The notes beneath the pieces were generated by a model, which did no database searches, was not told where the DNA came from, and worked only from the letters and a program-made list of their open reading frames with translations. From the NCBI GenBank assembly GCA_028599125.1, contig JAQRMX010000032.1, positions 1-54,218 of the forward strand: a stretch of DNA of 54,218 nt, in the 5' to 3' direction. Every line of letters begins with the position of its first letter. Position 1 is the first letter of the stretch. The position numbers were made by a program, and so were the translations under genes. Below are positions 7,600 through 17,488 of this stretch, in pieces. The DNA is from Alphaproteobacteria bacterium. Its GTDB lineage: Bacteria; Pseudomonadota; Alphaproteobacteria; Rhizobiales; NORP267.

Positions 7600-10338
7600 A
7601 TGATCGGCCTTGGCGGTTTCGTGTCAAAGATTTTTTGTTCTTCCAATGAACGCAGGCTCCGTGCGTACAGGGCAAAGGTTGATTCAATCAGTGCAATGGA
7701 AACGGAACTCGCTCTTCTTGATGATGAGCAGCTGCGTGCCTACACACCGACGCTGCGTCAGAACCTTGCCGATGGTATGAACATTGAGACGTGTCTTGTG
7801 ACTGCGTTTGCGGTTGTCCGTGAGACAGCAAAGCGTGTGCTTGGTCAACGTCATTTTGATGTCCAATTGATAGGTGGTATGGCGTTACATGACGCCCATA
7901 TTGCGGAAATGAAGACGGGAGAGGGAAAGACCCTGTCCTCGACGCTTGCCGTTTACCTCAATGCGCTGTCCGGCAAGGGCGTGCATGTCGTTACTGTGAA
8001 TGACTATCTTGCGCAGAGGGATGCGGAGTGGATGACCCGTATCTACGATTTTCTGGGCCTGAGCGTTGGCGTTATAGAACATGATCTTGATGACGGGGCC
8101 CGCAAGGCGGCCTACGCCTGCGACGTGGTCTATGCAACCAACAACGAGTTGGGGTTTGATTATCTCCGTGACAATATGAAATATGATCTCAATGAGATGG
8201 TTCAGAGGCAGCATCATTTTGCGATTATTGACGAGGTGGATTCCATACTGATTGATGAGGCACGTACGCCACTGATCATTTCCGGTCCTCTTGATAATCA
8301 AGAAGAGTTTTACGGTAGGGTGGATGAGATTGTTCAGGGGCTTGAGGCCAACCATTTTGAGGTTGATGAGAAAGAGCGTTCCATTGTCCTGACGGAAGCC
8401 GGTAATGAGCATCTGGAGATGAAGTTGCGCAATGAGGATTTGTTGCGCACTGAGAGTCTTTATGATGTTGAGAATGTGTCTATTGTTCACCACATCAATC
8501 AGGCGTTGAAGGCGCGTGAACTTTTTCAGCGTGACCGGGATTATATTGTCAAGGATGGGCGTGTTGTCATTGTTGATGAATTTACGGGTCGTATTATGCC
8601 GGGTCGGCGTTATGGAGAGGGGCTGCATCAGGCGTTGGAAACGAAGGAAAATGTCTCCGTTCAGCCGGAGAACCAGACCCTTGCCTCAATTACTTTCCAG
8701 AATTATTTCCGTCTTTATGAGAAGCTTTCCGGAATGACGGGAACGGCAGCGACGGAAGCCAATGAGTTTTTGGAAATTTATAATCTTGATGTTGTTGAGA
8801 TTCCTACGAATCTACCGATCTCTCGTGTTGATGATGATGATGAAGTTTACCGGACCGGAGAAGAGAAATACGAAGCCATCATTGATCTGATTGCATCGTG
8901 TCAGGCGCGTGGTCAGCCTGTTCTTGTCGGGACGGGCTCGATAGAGAAATCGGAACTGGTTGCCCGGAAGCTTGAGGGGCGTGGTTTTAAGAAATGCAAT
9001 ATTCCAGTTCCGGTTGCTGATGAGGAAAATCGCGCTCCGGAGAAGGTTTTTCAGGTCCTCAATGCGCGGTATCATGAGCAAGAGGCTTTCATTATTGCAC
9101 AGGCGGGCACGCTTGGTGCCATCACGATTGCGACCAATATGGCAGGTCGTGGAACGGATATACAACTTGGCGGCAATGCAGATATGCGCATTGAGCGGGA
9201 GCTTTCCGATGTACCTGAAGGACCGGATCGTGACCGGATGATAGCAGGGATCCGTGATCAGGTTACAGCGTTCAAGGGCCGTATATGTGAGGCCGGGGGG
9301 CTGTATGTGATTGGCACAGAGCGGAATGAAAGTCGTCGTGTTGATAATCAGTTGCGTGGGCGTTCCGGACGGCAGGGTGATCCCGGTTGCTCTCATTTTT
9401 TTGTCAGCATGGAAGATGATTTGATGCGCATTTTTGGCTCGGAACGTCTGGATGCGGTTCTAGGGAAGCTAGGTCTGGGAGCTGGGGAAGCACTTGTCCA
9501 TCCTTGGATAAACAAAGCGCTGGAAAAGGCACAAAAGAGGCTTGAATCGCGTAATTTTGATATTCGCAAGAATCTTCTCAAATTTGACGATGTGATGAAT
9601 GAGCAGCGCAAATTTATTTTCCGGCAGCGGATTTCCATTATTGAGGATACTCAGATTTGTGAAACAGTAAGGGATATGCGTGAGGATATCATTCATCGTC
9701 TTGTTGCGTCGCATATTCCTCCGCAGGCCTATCCTGAACAATGGGATGTTGTCGGACTTAAGGAGAGCGCGCAGCGGGTTCTAGCACTTGATGTTCCTGT
9801 CGGGGAGTGGGCTGGTGAGGAAGGCATTGCCGATGAGGAGATCATCAGGCGCCTGATTAAGAAAGCTTTTGAAGCTTATAGCCTCAAGACATGTAGCGTT
9901 CTTCCGTCCGTCCTCTGCCGGATTGAAAAGAGGATACTGCTTAAGGTTCTTGATTCTTTATGGTGTGAGCACCTGTCAATGCTTGATCACCTTCGCCAGG
10001 TTGTCGGATTGCGCGGTTATGCACAGCGTGAACCGCTTAATGAATATAAGACTGAGAGTTTTGCCCTGTTTGAGCAGATGCTGGAGCGCCTGCGTGAAGT
10101 GGTTGTCAGCCAGCTCTTGCATGGACGTTTTGTTTATGAGGATGAGGGCGAACTTTCGTTTCCTGCGCCTGTCATGCATGAACAGCACATTGCAGAGCAA
10201 CTGGATTCTTTTTTTCCTCAGTCTTTGCCGGATTCTGATTTTCCTTTTCCCAGGAATAAGGTTGGTCGCAATACGCTCTGTCCTTGCGGTTCCGGCAGGA
10301 AATACAAACATTGTCACGGCAAATTTCAGGAGAGTTGA
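7600..10338 (+). CDS. secA: preprotein translocase ATPase SecA
   Basis: 912 residues from the ATG at 7600 ([20 protein letters not shown]); an upstream in-frame ATG at 7579 is less likely because GGGGGG lies just before 7600. SecA drives unfolded preproteins through SecYEG with ATP. Visible motifs are Walker [14 protein letters not shown], Walker B region [19 protein letters not shown], the helicase-like [32 protein letters not shown] and [10 protein letters not shown], helical scaffold [20 protein letters not shown], and the C-terminal zinc-binding [18 protein letters not shown] for SecB and lipid contact. Length and order are normal. Confidence 0.98.
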   Translation: MIGLGGFVSKIFCSSNERRLRAYRAKVDSISAMETELALLDDEQLRAYTPTLRQNLADGMNIETCLVTAFAVVRETAKRVLGQRHFDVQLIGGMALHDAHIAEMKTGEGKTLSSTLAVYLNALSGKGVHVVTVNDYLAQRDAEWMTRIYDFLGLSVGVIEHDLDDGARKAAYACDVVYATNNELGFDYLRDNMKYDLNEMVQRQHHFAIIDEVDSILIDEARTPLIISGPLDNQEEFYGRVDEIVQGLEANHFEVDEKERSIVLTEAGNEHLEMKLRNEDLLRTESLYDVENVSIVHHINQALKARELFQRDRDYIVKDGRVVIVDEFTGRIMPGRRYGEGLHQALETKENVSVQPENQTLASITFQNYFRLYEKLSGMTGTAATEANEFLEIYNLDVVEIPTNLPISRVDDDDEVYRTGEEKYEAIIDLIASCQARGQPVLVGTGSIEKSELVARKLEGRGFKKCNIPVPVADEENRAPEKVFQVLNARYHEQEAFIIAQAGTLGAITIATNMAGRGTDIQLGGNADMRIERELSDVPEGPDRDRMIAGIRDQVTAFKGRICEAGGLYVIGTERNESRRVDNQLRGRSGRQGDPGCSHFFVSMEDDLMRIFGSERLDAVLGKLGLGAGEALVHPWINKALEKAQKRLESRNFDIRKNLLKFDDVMNEQRKFIFRQRISIIEDTQICETVRDMREDIIHRLVASHIPPQAYPEQWDVVGLKESAQRVLALDVPVGEWAGEEGIADEEIIRRLIKKAFEAYSLKTCSVLPSVLCRIEKRILLKVLDSLWCEHLSMLDHLRQVVGLRGYAQREPLNEYKTESFALFEQMLERLREVVVSQLLHGRFVYEDEGELSFPAPVMHEQHIAEQLDSFFPQSLPDSDFPFPRNKVGRNTLCPCGSGRKYKHCHGKFQES

Positions 10339-10540
10339 GAGTCTGTTCCTGTTTTTTCAGGAGGGAGCCTGAGAAAGGGATTGTGCTGTTTTCCTTTTTC
10401 TTTCCCGATTTTTTGATAGTTTTTTTCCGGATTGCAATTTACTATGCCTGGTGGGGTCTCAAGCTTTCCGTCTTGTTCTGTATTTTTGAATGAGCAGAGG
10501 CCGGAATGCTGGTTTTTTAACTAAGAGGGGCAGTATCTTG

Positions 10541-11146
10541 ATGAACAGAGCAATTTTTTCTGAGACATTCCTGCCGTCTATAGTGGAGCGTTCCTTTCTT
10601 TTGTTCCGTTGGTTTCCTGCGGTGATTTTTGGTACATTTTTCCTGATGCTTTCTTCTTATGTCAGTGTTCCCTTATCTCCGGTTCCGCTAACGATGCAGA
10701 CTTTTTCTGTTTTTTTACTTTGTTCAGTTTATGGGTTTCGTCTAGGTGTTTTAACAGTCATGGCCTGGCTTTTAGAAGGGGCAGCCGGTTTTCCTGTTTT
10801 TGCAGGTGGGGGAGGCGGTCTTTCTCATCTTTTTGGTCCCACTGGCGGCTATCTTTTCTCGTTTCTGTTTTTTGGTGGACTTATCGGGGCGCTTTCAGAT
10901 CGTGGCCATGTTCTGGGTTCTGTTACCGGCTCCTTTTGTTTTTTGTTTCTGTGTGAGGGAGGGTGTCTTGTTTTCGGTGGGCTCTGGCTTGCGGTCCTTA
11001 CGGGATGGAAGTTTGCGATTTTGCATGGTGTTTTGCCCTTTTTGTCCGGTGCACTCCTGAAAGTCTTCCTTGGGGCGTCTATTTTTGGTCTTCTCGGTCG
11101 CGTTTTCTCTTCGTCTCCGGTTCTGCCTCTTCCTCCGAGAAATTGA
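10541..11146 (+). CDS. bioY: biotin transporter BioY (ECF S component)
   Basis: 201 residues from ATG 10541. BioY is the substrate-binding membrane component of the biotin importer. The family's VPLSPVPLTMQTFSVFL block (after the first membrane helix) and the glycine-rich LLEGAAGFPVFAGGGGG followed by LFGPTGGYLFSF are clear, and about six hydrophobic helices are seen. No bioM/bioN ATPase or energy-coupling genes are adjacent, which fits BioY working alone or with a shared ECF module. Together with the absence of biotin-synthesis genes here, it suggests reliance on external biotin, though synthesis genes could lie elsewhere. A longer frame from 10490 exists, but the ATG at 10541 fits the family better. 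Confidence 0.9.
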   Translation: MNRAIFSETFLPSIVERSFLLFRWFPAVIFGTFFLMLSSYVSVPLSPVPLTMQTFSVFLLCSVYGFRLGVLTVMAWLLEGAAGFPVFAGGGGGLSHLFGPTGGYLFSFLFFGGLIGALSDRGHVLGSVTGSFCFLFLCEGGCLVFGGLWLAVLTGWKFAILHGVLPFLSGALLKVFLGASIFGLLGRVFSSSPVLPLPPRN

Positions 11147-11211
11147 TTGCTCCCGTCCCTTTTTTAAAGGAGATTCTGTTCGCTGTTTCTATCTTCCTGA
11201 CGCTGCTTTTT

Positions 11212-11619
11212 TCATCGGTTTGAAGCGGGTCTGTTTTGATCCGGGAGGAGAGGAAGCATAGGAGGGATCCGGGCGATGAAGTGGCCTTTTATGGCATCAG
11301 GCCACTTGTTGAATGGCACGGTTCCATCTTGTGTCAATCCGTGAATCTCAAACCAGTCAAGGATGGTGCGTCCATGTTCTCTGGTGGGCTGAAAATCTCC
11401 GGCGAGATATGAGTAGCGCTGGTCATCTCTTAAAAGGACACTACAATGACGCTTGCACGCCCACAGGCAGCTCTGATTGCGGATAGGAATGGAGACGGTC
11501 CTGTCTGCGACCTGCTGACGAAGAATGTCGGCTAAAAGCTTACCACCGGTCTGTCCATTGACATCAGTCTTTCGGCTTCTGTCATAACAGCATGTTGTAC
11601 AAACCACAATGTCTCTCAT
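11212..11619 (-). CDS. DUF1636 family protein
   Basis: 135 residues, convergent with bioY. The sequence has the DUF1636 features: an early Cys pair (VVCTTCCYD), TGGKLLADILR, a middle CLWACKRHCSVLLRDDQRYSY with several cysteines, GDFQPT, and the C-terminal KWPDAIKGHFIARIPPM. This ferredoxin-like, probably metal-binding family often occurs near cobalamin or cobalt genes in other proteobacteria; no such gene is visible here. The molecular role is unknown. Confidence 0.8.
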   Translation of the reverse strand: MRDIVVCTTCCYDRSRKTDVNGQTGGKLLADILRQQVADRTVSIPIRNQSCLWACKRHCSVLLRDDQRYSYLAGDFQPTREHGRTILDWFEIHGLTQDGTVPFNKWPDAIKGHFIARIPPMLPLLPDQNRPASNR

Positions 11620-12198
11620 CCAGACGGTTGAACATGAAATTCTTGATGATGCAAGCCTTTGTTAGAAATTTCTGCTGTTTTCAGAAAGGGTGATACTTGA
11701 TTTCTTGTTTTGTCCCGGGCTATTTTTCGGCTTGAGATTTTTTGAAAAATCTTTGTATTCCAAGGGGTTGCAGTTATTTTCTGAGATAGGTACTTCCTGC
11801 CTCAGGAAGGGAACGTAACCGTTGCTATTCCCTCCCCCCCGGAGCTTTGCACTTCAAGTCTGTCGCATGAAAGATGCCTGTCAGCTTGCTTCTGAAGGGC
11901 AGGAGGCATAATCTCCGATGAAAGAGAGGCGCTGTTCGTTTGTTGCACGCGCAAAAATCTGATTTTTTCTATGATACCCGGATGAATCTATTGTCCTGAA
12001 TCTTTGTTTCTCTGTCCCTTGGGGAAAATGATATTCAGAATTTTATTAATCCGGCTTTTTGTTTTAGATCTTCTCCTGTGCTAAGTCCGCGCCGGTCTTT
12101 GCAGGAATGAGGCAGGAGGGTGCTGCCGGAAAGCGGGTTCGTTTGTTTATGTCCCTGCTGGAAAGGGCAGAAAAAAAACAGGCTTGGGAGAGTGAGTG
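11620..12198. other. no gene recognised (about 580 bp)
   Basis: Divergent upstream region shared by the DUF1636 gene (minus strand) and the YdcF-like gene (plus strand). A run of eight C residues lies near 11833. No promoter could be assigned with confidence. Confidence 0.45.
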
Positions 12199-13071
12199 AT
12201 GATCTATTATGAAACATTCCTTCATGAAATGAAGGAGACGCGTATCAGTGAAGAAATAGCCAGAGGTTATCTGGAGCAGGGGATTTTGGATGATATCTAT
12301 TGCAAGCTTTTTTGTGATGGAGAAGAGGCAAAAAGAATCCGCCCTCTGATCCAGGGCATAAAAGGTTTTAATGAGAGCCTGTTTGACGAGGCGTTAAGCA
12401 ACCTGAAGATTCAGTTGAATAATATTTTGGTGTTTTATGAAAATTACTTCATGAATCATCCGTTTATCGGTGATCGTGAAGCTTACATAAATCCTGAAAT
12501 AGTTGTTGTTCTTGGTGCTGCCCGCTCTATCCTTTCTTTACGTATCAAAGGTGCCATTGAATATATTTCCGCATTTCCCGAAGCAAAGCTTGTTCTTTCT
12601 GGAGGTGGTTTTTCGACCCGGGGGACAGAAGGCGATTTCATGTACGAGGAAGTTCGAAAGGCAGAGCTGAAGAATGAGATATTAATTGAGCGTGATTCAA
12701 TGGATACACTGGGCAATGCCCTGTTTGTTAGATTTCTCCTGAAACATGAAAACCTGCTTTCTGGTATATCGCGTATTTTGATTGTTACATCCCGCTTCCA
12801 TATTCTGCGGGCGCTCTATTATTTCAGGACGGTTTTCCGGAGCAGTGGGTGTACATCCGTTGCAGCAAAGGGGATCAGTACTATTAATCATTCCCTTTTG
12901 CAGCAGAGTGCCCATGAAATCATGACTCAACATTTGTCGGTTTCGACATTGGGTATTTTTGATCTTCCCGAAGGTGCATTAATGGATGAGCAGGATATGC
13001 TTCTAAAATTATTTCAGAAGCACAAACTGTACCAAAACCGGTATGATCTTTTGAGGAAATATTTAAGATAA
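12199..13071 (+). CDS. YdcF-like DUF218 domain protein
   Basis: 290 residues from ATG 12199 (a GTG directly before it is the alternative). The DUF218 core begins near residue 100: EIVVVLGAARSILSLRIKGA, then AKLVLSGGGFSTRGTEGDFM, IERDSMDTLGNALF and RILIVTSRFHILRALYYF, matching the SxNTxENA and VTSxxHxxRA blocks of the family. The preceding roughly 95 residues are charged and helical. In E. coli YdcF binds SAM and SanA/ElyC relatives act in envelope integrity, but no substrate is known for this one. There is no signal peptide or membrane helix, so it is probably cytoplasmic. Confidence 0.8.
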   Translation: MIYYETFLHEMKETRISEEIARGYLEQGILDDIYCKLFCDGEEAKRIRPLIQGIKGFNESLFDEALSNLKIQLNNILVFYENYFMNHPFIGDREAYINPEIVVVLGAARSILSLRIKGAIEYISAFPEAKLVLSGGGFSTRGTEGDFMYEEVRKAELKNEILIERDSMDTLGNALFVRFLLKHENLLSGISRILIVTSRFHILRALYYFRTVFRSSGCTSVAAKGISTINHSLLQQSAHEIMTQHLSVSTLGIFDLPEGALMDEQDMLLKLFQKHKLYQNRYDLLRKYLR

Positions 13072-13163
13072 GACGTGCCAGGATTTTTCTGTTTTTTCTC
13101 TTTTTATGGAGGTGTAGGTGTTTTTTCCGGGGGTCTGTTCTCTGGGATCATTTTTCATGGTGG

Positions 13164-13206
13164 TTTGTCACCTCTGCCTTCTGTTTTTGTCACCTCTGCC
13201 TTCTGT
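13164..13206. repeat. tandem duplication with a 22-bp period
   Basis: The string TTTGTCACCTCTGCCTTCTG occurs at 13164 and again at 13186 with no mismatch, in non-coding DNA just after the YdcF-like gene. Confidence 0.95.
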
Positions 13207-13236
13207 TGATGCTTTTTATTTCTTCTCCCTTTGATA

Positions 13237-13290
13237 ACGCAACGAGGCCTTTCTATATGATGGGCCTCATGCAGGAGGGGCTTTTTTTTT
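13237..13290. terminator. possible terminator region between convergent genes
   Basis: GAGGCC and GGCCTC form a short inverted repeat around a 13-base loop (about 13240-13268), and a second weaker stem (CCTC/GAGG) is followed by a run of nine T on the plus strand ending at the lodB stop codon. The position between the convergent YdcF-like gene and lodB fits termination of the plus-strand transcript. The stems are short, so this is tentative. Confidence 0.4.
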
Positions 13291-14447
13291 CATGGAAAAA
13301 GGAGCTGGCTATCTTGCGTAGACGTCTGGTGACGCTTGGCAGGCAGGGTGGGGTTCGATTCTGAGGGGTGCCGTCGTTTCCAAAAAGGGCTGTCTGAAAA
13401 GCGGGTTTCTTGGGCATAGATTTGTGTTCTCTGATACAGGAAATTATAGCCGCCGCGGAGAATTGTTTCTGTATATTGTTCCTGAAGTCTGAGGTCACCT
13501 TTGAGTGAGTCAGGGATAAATTGGCTGGCCTGATAAGCCATCCATAATGCAGTTGTTATGCCGTGGGAAGACAGGGGATCAAAGACGCAGGCGGCATCAC
13601 CAACGGCGGCCCATCTGTCCCCGGTGGCAGGTTCCTGCCATTTTGTTCCGGCGCTAGAGAGCCGAGGAGGGGTAGGGACGGAAAAGCCTGCGGTCCTGAT
13701 CCACTGATGAATATAATTTGTTTCCTCAATCAGATTGTGCCATGCCTCAATATCCTGATAGAGCTTGCAGGGTAATAGGTCAGGGTCAGAAAAATAACTG
13801 ATAACTAGACGCTGATCCGGCAAGAGCGTGGCATACCACCAGCCATTTTCGACCGCTTCAATCACAGTTGCCGGGGTGGGGGTAATATCTGTATCAACCT
13901 GCTTGAGGAAACAATGTGCGCATACGAGGTGATCAATACGCTGAATTTCTGAGAGAGTTGAGGCTATAATTCTGCGTGATCCTGTGCAGTCAAGAAGGAA
14001 GTCAGCTCTGTAGCTTTCCCCGTTAGAGAGGGACAGCTCCCACTTTCCGGATTTTCTTTCAACGTGAGAGACGTTTGCCGTAACATGCTGCGGATCGGTC
14101 TCCTGCGCGGCTTTATAAAGATCTCCGTCAAAGACCGGTCGATCAAGGATGAGTCCTGGTCCTTCAAGATGGACAGCGGCATTCCGCTCATGGAGCCGCC
14201 CGCTTCCCCAAGCTGAATATATGCTATTGGCAGGCCTATGATACGCGGATCGCAAGAGGGACAGAAGGCCTATTTTTTCAAGGATCGGATTTGCTGCGGG
14301 GGACAGGGTCTCACCAATATGGTCACGGTGGTGAGCGGTCTGTTTTTCCGCAATCCACAAAGGTCGGATACCGATCTGGTCGAGAGAAATACAACAGGCT
14401 GTACCGGCAATTCCACCTCCTGCGATTGCAATGCAGGCTTGCGTCAT
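13290..14447 (-). CDS. lodB: LodB-like FAD-dependent maturase of a quinoprotein oxidase
   Basis: 385 residues. The N-terminal dinucleotide fold is CIAIAGGGIAGTACCISLDQ. Further blocks of the tryptophan-halogenase-like/LodB flavoproteins are GETLSPAANPILEKIGL, LLDCTGSRR, ENGWWYATLLPD and the FAD-contact motif WAAVGDAACVFDPLSSHGI. In Marinomonas, LodB is needed to form the cysteine tryptophylquinone of LodA. Its ATG (14445-14447) overlaps the lodA stop codon in an ATGA arrangement, so the two are translationally coupled and surely work together. The C-terminal 35 residues are Ser/Pro/His-rich and not obviously conserved. That it modifies this particular LodA is inferred from the pairing. Confidence 0.88.
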   Translation of the reverse strand: MTQACIAIAGGGIAGTACCISLDQIGIRPLWIAEKQTAHHRDHIGETLSPAANPILEKIGLLSLLRSAYHRPANSIYSAWGSGRLHERNAAVHLEGPGLILDRPVFDGDLYKAAQETDPQHVTANVSHVERKSGKWELSLSNGESYRADFLLDCTGSRRIIASTLSEIQRIDHLVCAHCFLKQVDTDITPTPATVIEAVENGWWYATLLPDQRLVISYFSDPDLLPCKLYQDIEAWHNLIEETNYIHQWIRTAGFSVPTPPRLSSAGTKWQEPATGDRWAAVGDAACVFDPLSSHGITTALWMAYQASQFIPDSLKGDLRLQEQYTETILRGGYNFLYQRTQIYAQETRFSDSPFWKRRHPSESNPTLPAKRHQTSTQDSQLLFP

Positions 14448-16486
14448 TCCTCTTTATAATTTGCGTTATAAAGGAGTTCTACTGGCCCCCGTTCACTTTC
14501 AACAAAGAGTTGTTCGGGTATCCCCTCCACACTTTCTGTTCCCTTCGGACCGTCTTTCCGGACAATAAAGCCGAGTCTCTCCCATAAATAAACCATATGA
14601 GTAATGCCATCCCAATAGCTTGCATTGGCATGATGGCCGATCCCGGGAACTCCCCGTGACCAAGAAACGCGGGTTTCAAAGAAGGTGCGGCGTTCCTTTG
14701 GCGTCAGGTCAGTGCGCATCAATTGCCTGTAATATTCTTCAGGCAGGACATCAATGGGCAGAAGTGCCGGCCACCAGACGGCGACAGGGAAATCTTGACG
14801 CATTAGAACCTGTTGGCAACTGAAGGCATCACTCTGCCAGGGCAGACCCATCCAGCGCGTCAGATCGCCTGGCATTTGGGGGCCTATTGGCGGCGGGCTG
14901 CCATTGCCCCCTTCCAACAAATTTTTCGGATTAAGCTGACGCCCGATATTGTGGAGCAAGGCAGGCCGGTTGCCGCGCGCGATACGGAAGGGCTCTGACC
15001 GTGTATTATTGTTGCGTGCATACATGGGGGCGTGCCGCAAATAATAGCTTAATTCGACACCGGGATGAAACGCGCCACCGGAGCATGGTTCAAGTGCGGC
15101 CTCTGTAAGCGCATGGGGACGGAGTGCAAGATCGAGATCATCAATATCGGAGACCATATCAAGCTTCTCTTCCTCATAGTCATCTATGAAGTCACCAGAA
15201 ACCCACCGTTCGAGATAGCTACGCTGCAGTTCCGTGAATGAGAGCCACAGGAGGGGACTGTTTTCATAATCAACCCCTTCACCCGGCATGAAGGGCATTT
15301 TCATTCGCTCTTCATGATAATCTTCATTCCCGCGTTTGTTTTTATTGCGCATTTTCGAAAAAAAATCTTGCCGGAATGCCTTATTTTTTCTGCTGGGATC
15401 ATGGAGTTTATGCCATAGGCTCTGATTGGAAAGGTCACCAAAAGTTCCGGTCCATGCCGTACGGAGCCGCTCTACGCCAGAAACCCAGTCCATCAATGCC
15501 AGACGATGAAATATGGGGTGGATATATTTGCGGTAGGAGAGGGGGCTTTCAGGGACTTTATCCCACTTTTTCTTTATATTGAGGTCCTGTATGACATCAT
15601 AGAGCGAAATAATCGGTGCGATTTCCGGAGCGAAATTGGGTCCGACGGTGCAAATCCATGCGCCATCGGCCTTCATTTCTTGCCCGGTATCGAAAGTGAC
15701 TGTTGCATTGATAGATCCGTCACACAAATCATCATACCAGCTCTCATTATCTGAGAAACTTGTGATGGAGGCGTTCACAGGGCTCTTTGAGGTTCCATTG
15801 GCAGGAAAGACCAGAAGGCGTCCGTTTTCGTCAGTGCGCAACTCTCCCAGATTCACCTTGTGTTCATTGTAGAACTTCCCTTCCATCGAATATCTGGGTG
15901 TGACGTTATCCTTCTTGAACAGACGCCCGTTATTTTCGATGGAACTCCCTGATATGCTTGTTTTTCCTCCATCTATGATCAGCATTTTCTCCCGTTCTTT
16001 ATCGGAGGTGATAGAGGGGTTCCGTTGCTTTCCGGGTATTCCGGGAGCCTCTTCTCCATTATCCATCGGATTTCTGAATCCGTACCATGCCGCTTTTGTA
16101 TTCGCGACATGGACGTCCCACTTGATTTTTGCCTCATCTGCTTTGATTTCTCTGATGATTCTGTCTTTGCTGTCGAAGGCATAGACACGAAAACGCTGCA
16201 CCTGCTTTTTGATGCGTTCCATACCATCTTTGTATCCGCCTTCGGGCGGCTTTGCTGAGCCTGGCACTTCTGGAGACAGATACCATTTATCGCTTCCTCC
16301 CACGCGGGATATACCTATAGCGGGGTAAATAGCCAGACGTGCGACAGCGGCATTCCGGGGAGCAACTTCGGGAACATTTGCTAGAGAGACAGAAGATTTG
16401 GCTAGGAAAGGAAAGGACATTGCTACTATGCTTGCGCCATACAGGAAATCGCGCCGGGTAACAGGGGCCTGTTTTTTGTCTGTCAT
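14444..16486 (-). CDS. lodA: LodA-like CTQ-dependent amino-acid oxidase with Tat-like signal
   Basis: 680 residues, start fixed by AAGGAAG upstream of the ATG at 16484-16486. The family oxidises amino acids (LodA: lysine at the epsilon amine; GoxA: glycine), giving ammonia and hydrogen peroxide, with a cofactor built from a Cys and a Trp. Seen here: the N-terminal family block LAIYPAIGISRVGGSDKWYL (about 51-70), HKVNLGELRTDENGRLLVFP (about 209-228), and the cofactor region LPWQSDAFSCQ with Asp553 and Cys557 four apart, as known for Asp512 and Cys516 of LodA. Tryptophans 571-572 (VWWPALLP) are the likely partner. The N-terminus has VTRRDFLYGASIVAMSFPFL, a twin-arginine-type signal with an Ala-rich end at about residue 36. 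The exact substrate cannot be read from the sequence. Confidence 0.88.
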   Translation of the reverse strand: MTDKKQAPVTRRDFLYGASIVAMSFPFLAKSSVSLANVPEVAPRNAAVARLAIYPAIGISRVGGSDKWYLSPEVPGSAKPPEGGYKDGMERIKKQVQRFRVYAFDSKDRIIREIKADEAKIKWDVHVANTKAAWYGFRNPMDNGEEAPGIPGKQRNPSITSDKEREKMLIIDGGKTSISGSSIENNGRLFKKDNVTPRYSMEGKFYNEHKVNLGELRTDENGRLLVFPANGTSKSPVNASITSFSDNESWYDDLCDGSINATVTFDTGQEMKADGAWICTVGPNFAPEIAPIISLYDVIQDLNIKKKWDKVPESPLSYRKYIHPIFHRLALMDWVSGVERLRTAWTGTFGDLSNQSLWHKLHDPSRKNKAFRQDFFSKMRNKNKRGNEDYHEERMKMPFMPGEGVDYENSPLLWLSFTELQRSYLERWVSGDFIDDYEEEKLDMVSDIDDLDLALRPHALTEAALEPCSGGAFHPGVELSYYLRHAPMYARNNNTRSEPFRIARGNRPALLHNIGRQLNPKNLLEGGNGSPPPIGPQMPGDLTRWMGLPWQSDAFSCQQVLMRQDFPVAVWWPALLPIDVLPEEYYRQLMRTDLTPKERRTFFETRVSWSRGVPGIGHHANASYWDGITHMVYLWERLGFIVRKDGPKGTESVEGIPEQLFVESERGPVELLYNANYKEE

Positions 16487-17275
16487 GAGATCTTCCTTAA
16501 AATTTTAAGAACAGAAAAAGAGACCTTCCGTCTAAATTTCATGCTATAATCTTACGCATGTCATTATGATCACCTAAGTCTATTTTCTGAAAAATTCAAC
16601 AGCAATTTTTGTTTTGAGTTTTAGTTTTCGGAAAATAGGAATATTTTTCCAAAATTATCGTTGCAGTGCTGATTTTCAGCATATCAGGCAGGGGAGGAGG
16701 TTTCCCGGACAATTACAGGATTTTCTCTGATATATGTATATGCGCTGTTCTTTAAAAACACTGTTCTTTAAAAATAATGGTTTTGAAGGATGATGTTAAG
16801 AGAAACTCTTTTCTGAATGACGAAGTTTTGTTTCCCGTCTGTCTGTTTCATCTATTTTTTTCCGGTGACCGCTTTTTCTGCGAAGAACATATTCACAGGC
16901 AGGTTTGTCTCTGTTTCAGGGGGGCAGTGTTTTTTGTGACATGCGAGAGGAAAAAGCATGGAGGGCCTGCCGTGGAAAGAGCGTACCGGCTCTCAGAGAG
17001 AAAGAGGGTTTCTGAAATCATTCTTCAGGGGACATATTAATTTTGCGTATAGCTCGCGAATAGCCGGACATCATTTGTAACATGCGTTTCACCTTTTTAG
17101 GTTTAGGAAAAAGGAGAGCAACGCTGTGTGTCTTTCTGGTTACCGCTCTTAAGAAATTTCTGATTTAACAAGGGGCAGGTAAATGAGGGTTAGATTGCAC
17201 CTGCCGATTCTGCTTTTAGATTTACTTGAATTTTATTAAAAATATAAAAATTCTGAATTCCTTGCATTCCTTAAC

Positions 17276-17290
17276 TTTGTAAGTTACAAA
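17276..17290. promoter_or_regulatory. 15-bp palindrome TTTGTAAGTTACAAA
   Basis: Perfect 7-bp arms around a single G, about 200 bp upstream of the cold-shock gene. The size and symmetry fit a dimeric repressor site, but no known regulator consensus was recognised. Confidence 0.35.
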
Positions 17291-17448
17291 AGGGACTGAG
17301 TTTCTATTACTCTTGTTAGAATGATGCTATTCTTTGGATAGTAAGACCTGATTATAAAGGTTACCTGAGGATCTTCCTTGAATTATTGATCCTAAGCGTT
17401 TGAATAAGAGTGAGCCGGTGAGATGAGTGGTGTGTTTTGTATCGGATG

Positions 17449-17460
17449 AATGCTCTTTAA
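17449..17460 (+). promoter_or_regulatory. boxA-like element TGCTCTTTAACA in the csp leader
   Basis: Twelve bases identical to the boxA antitermination sequence of E. coli rRNA operons, and the following AATTTG also resembles the rRNA leader. It lies 28 bases before the csp ATG, in the expected transcript. BoxA binds NusB/S10 in rRNA leaders; function here is inference. Confidence 0.5.
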
Positions 17461-17488
17461 CAATTTGAACGCTAAAAGGAAAAATACG

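Larger units (their letters stand above)
16487..17488. other. 1-kb divergent region between lodA and the cold-shock gene
   Basis: AT-rich, no convincing gene. It holds a 16-bp tandem duplication (CTGTTCTTTAAAAACA at 16745, repeated at 16761 with 14 of 16 positions), a 15-bp palindrome at 17276-17290 and a boxA-like element at 17449. Promoters of lodA (leftwards) and the csp gene (rightwards) must lie here but were not resolved. Confidence 0.5.

Noticed and set aside
7885-8628. 247-codon minus-strand open frame inside secA
   Set aside because: Antisense shadow of a certain gene; the translation has no family resemblance.
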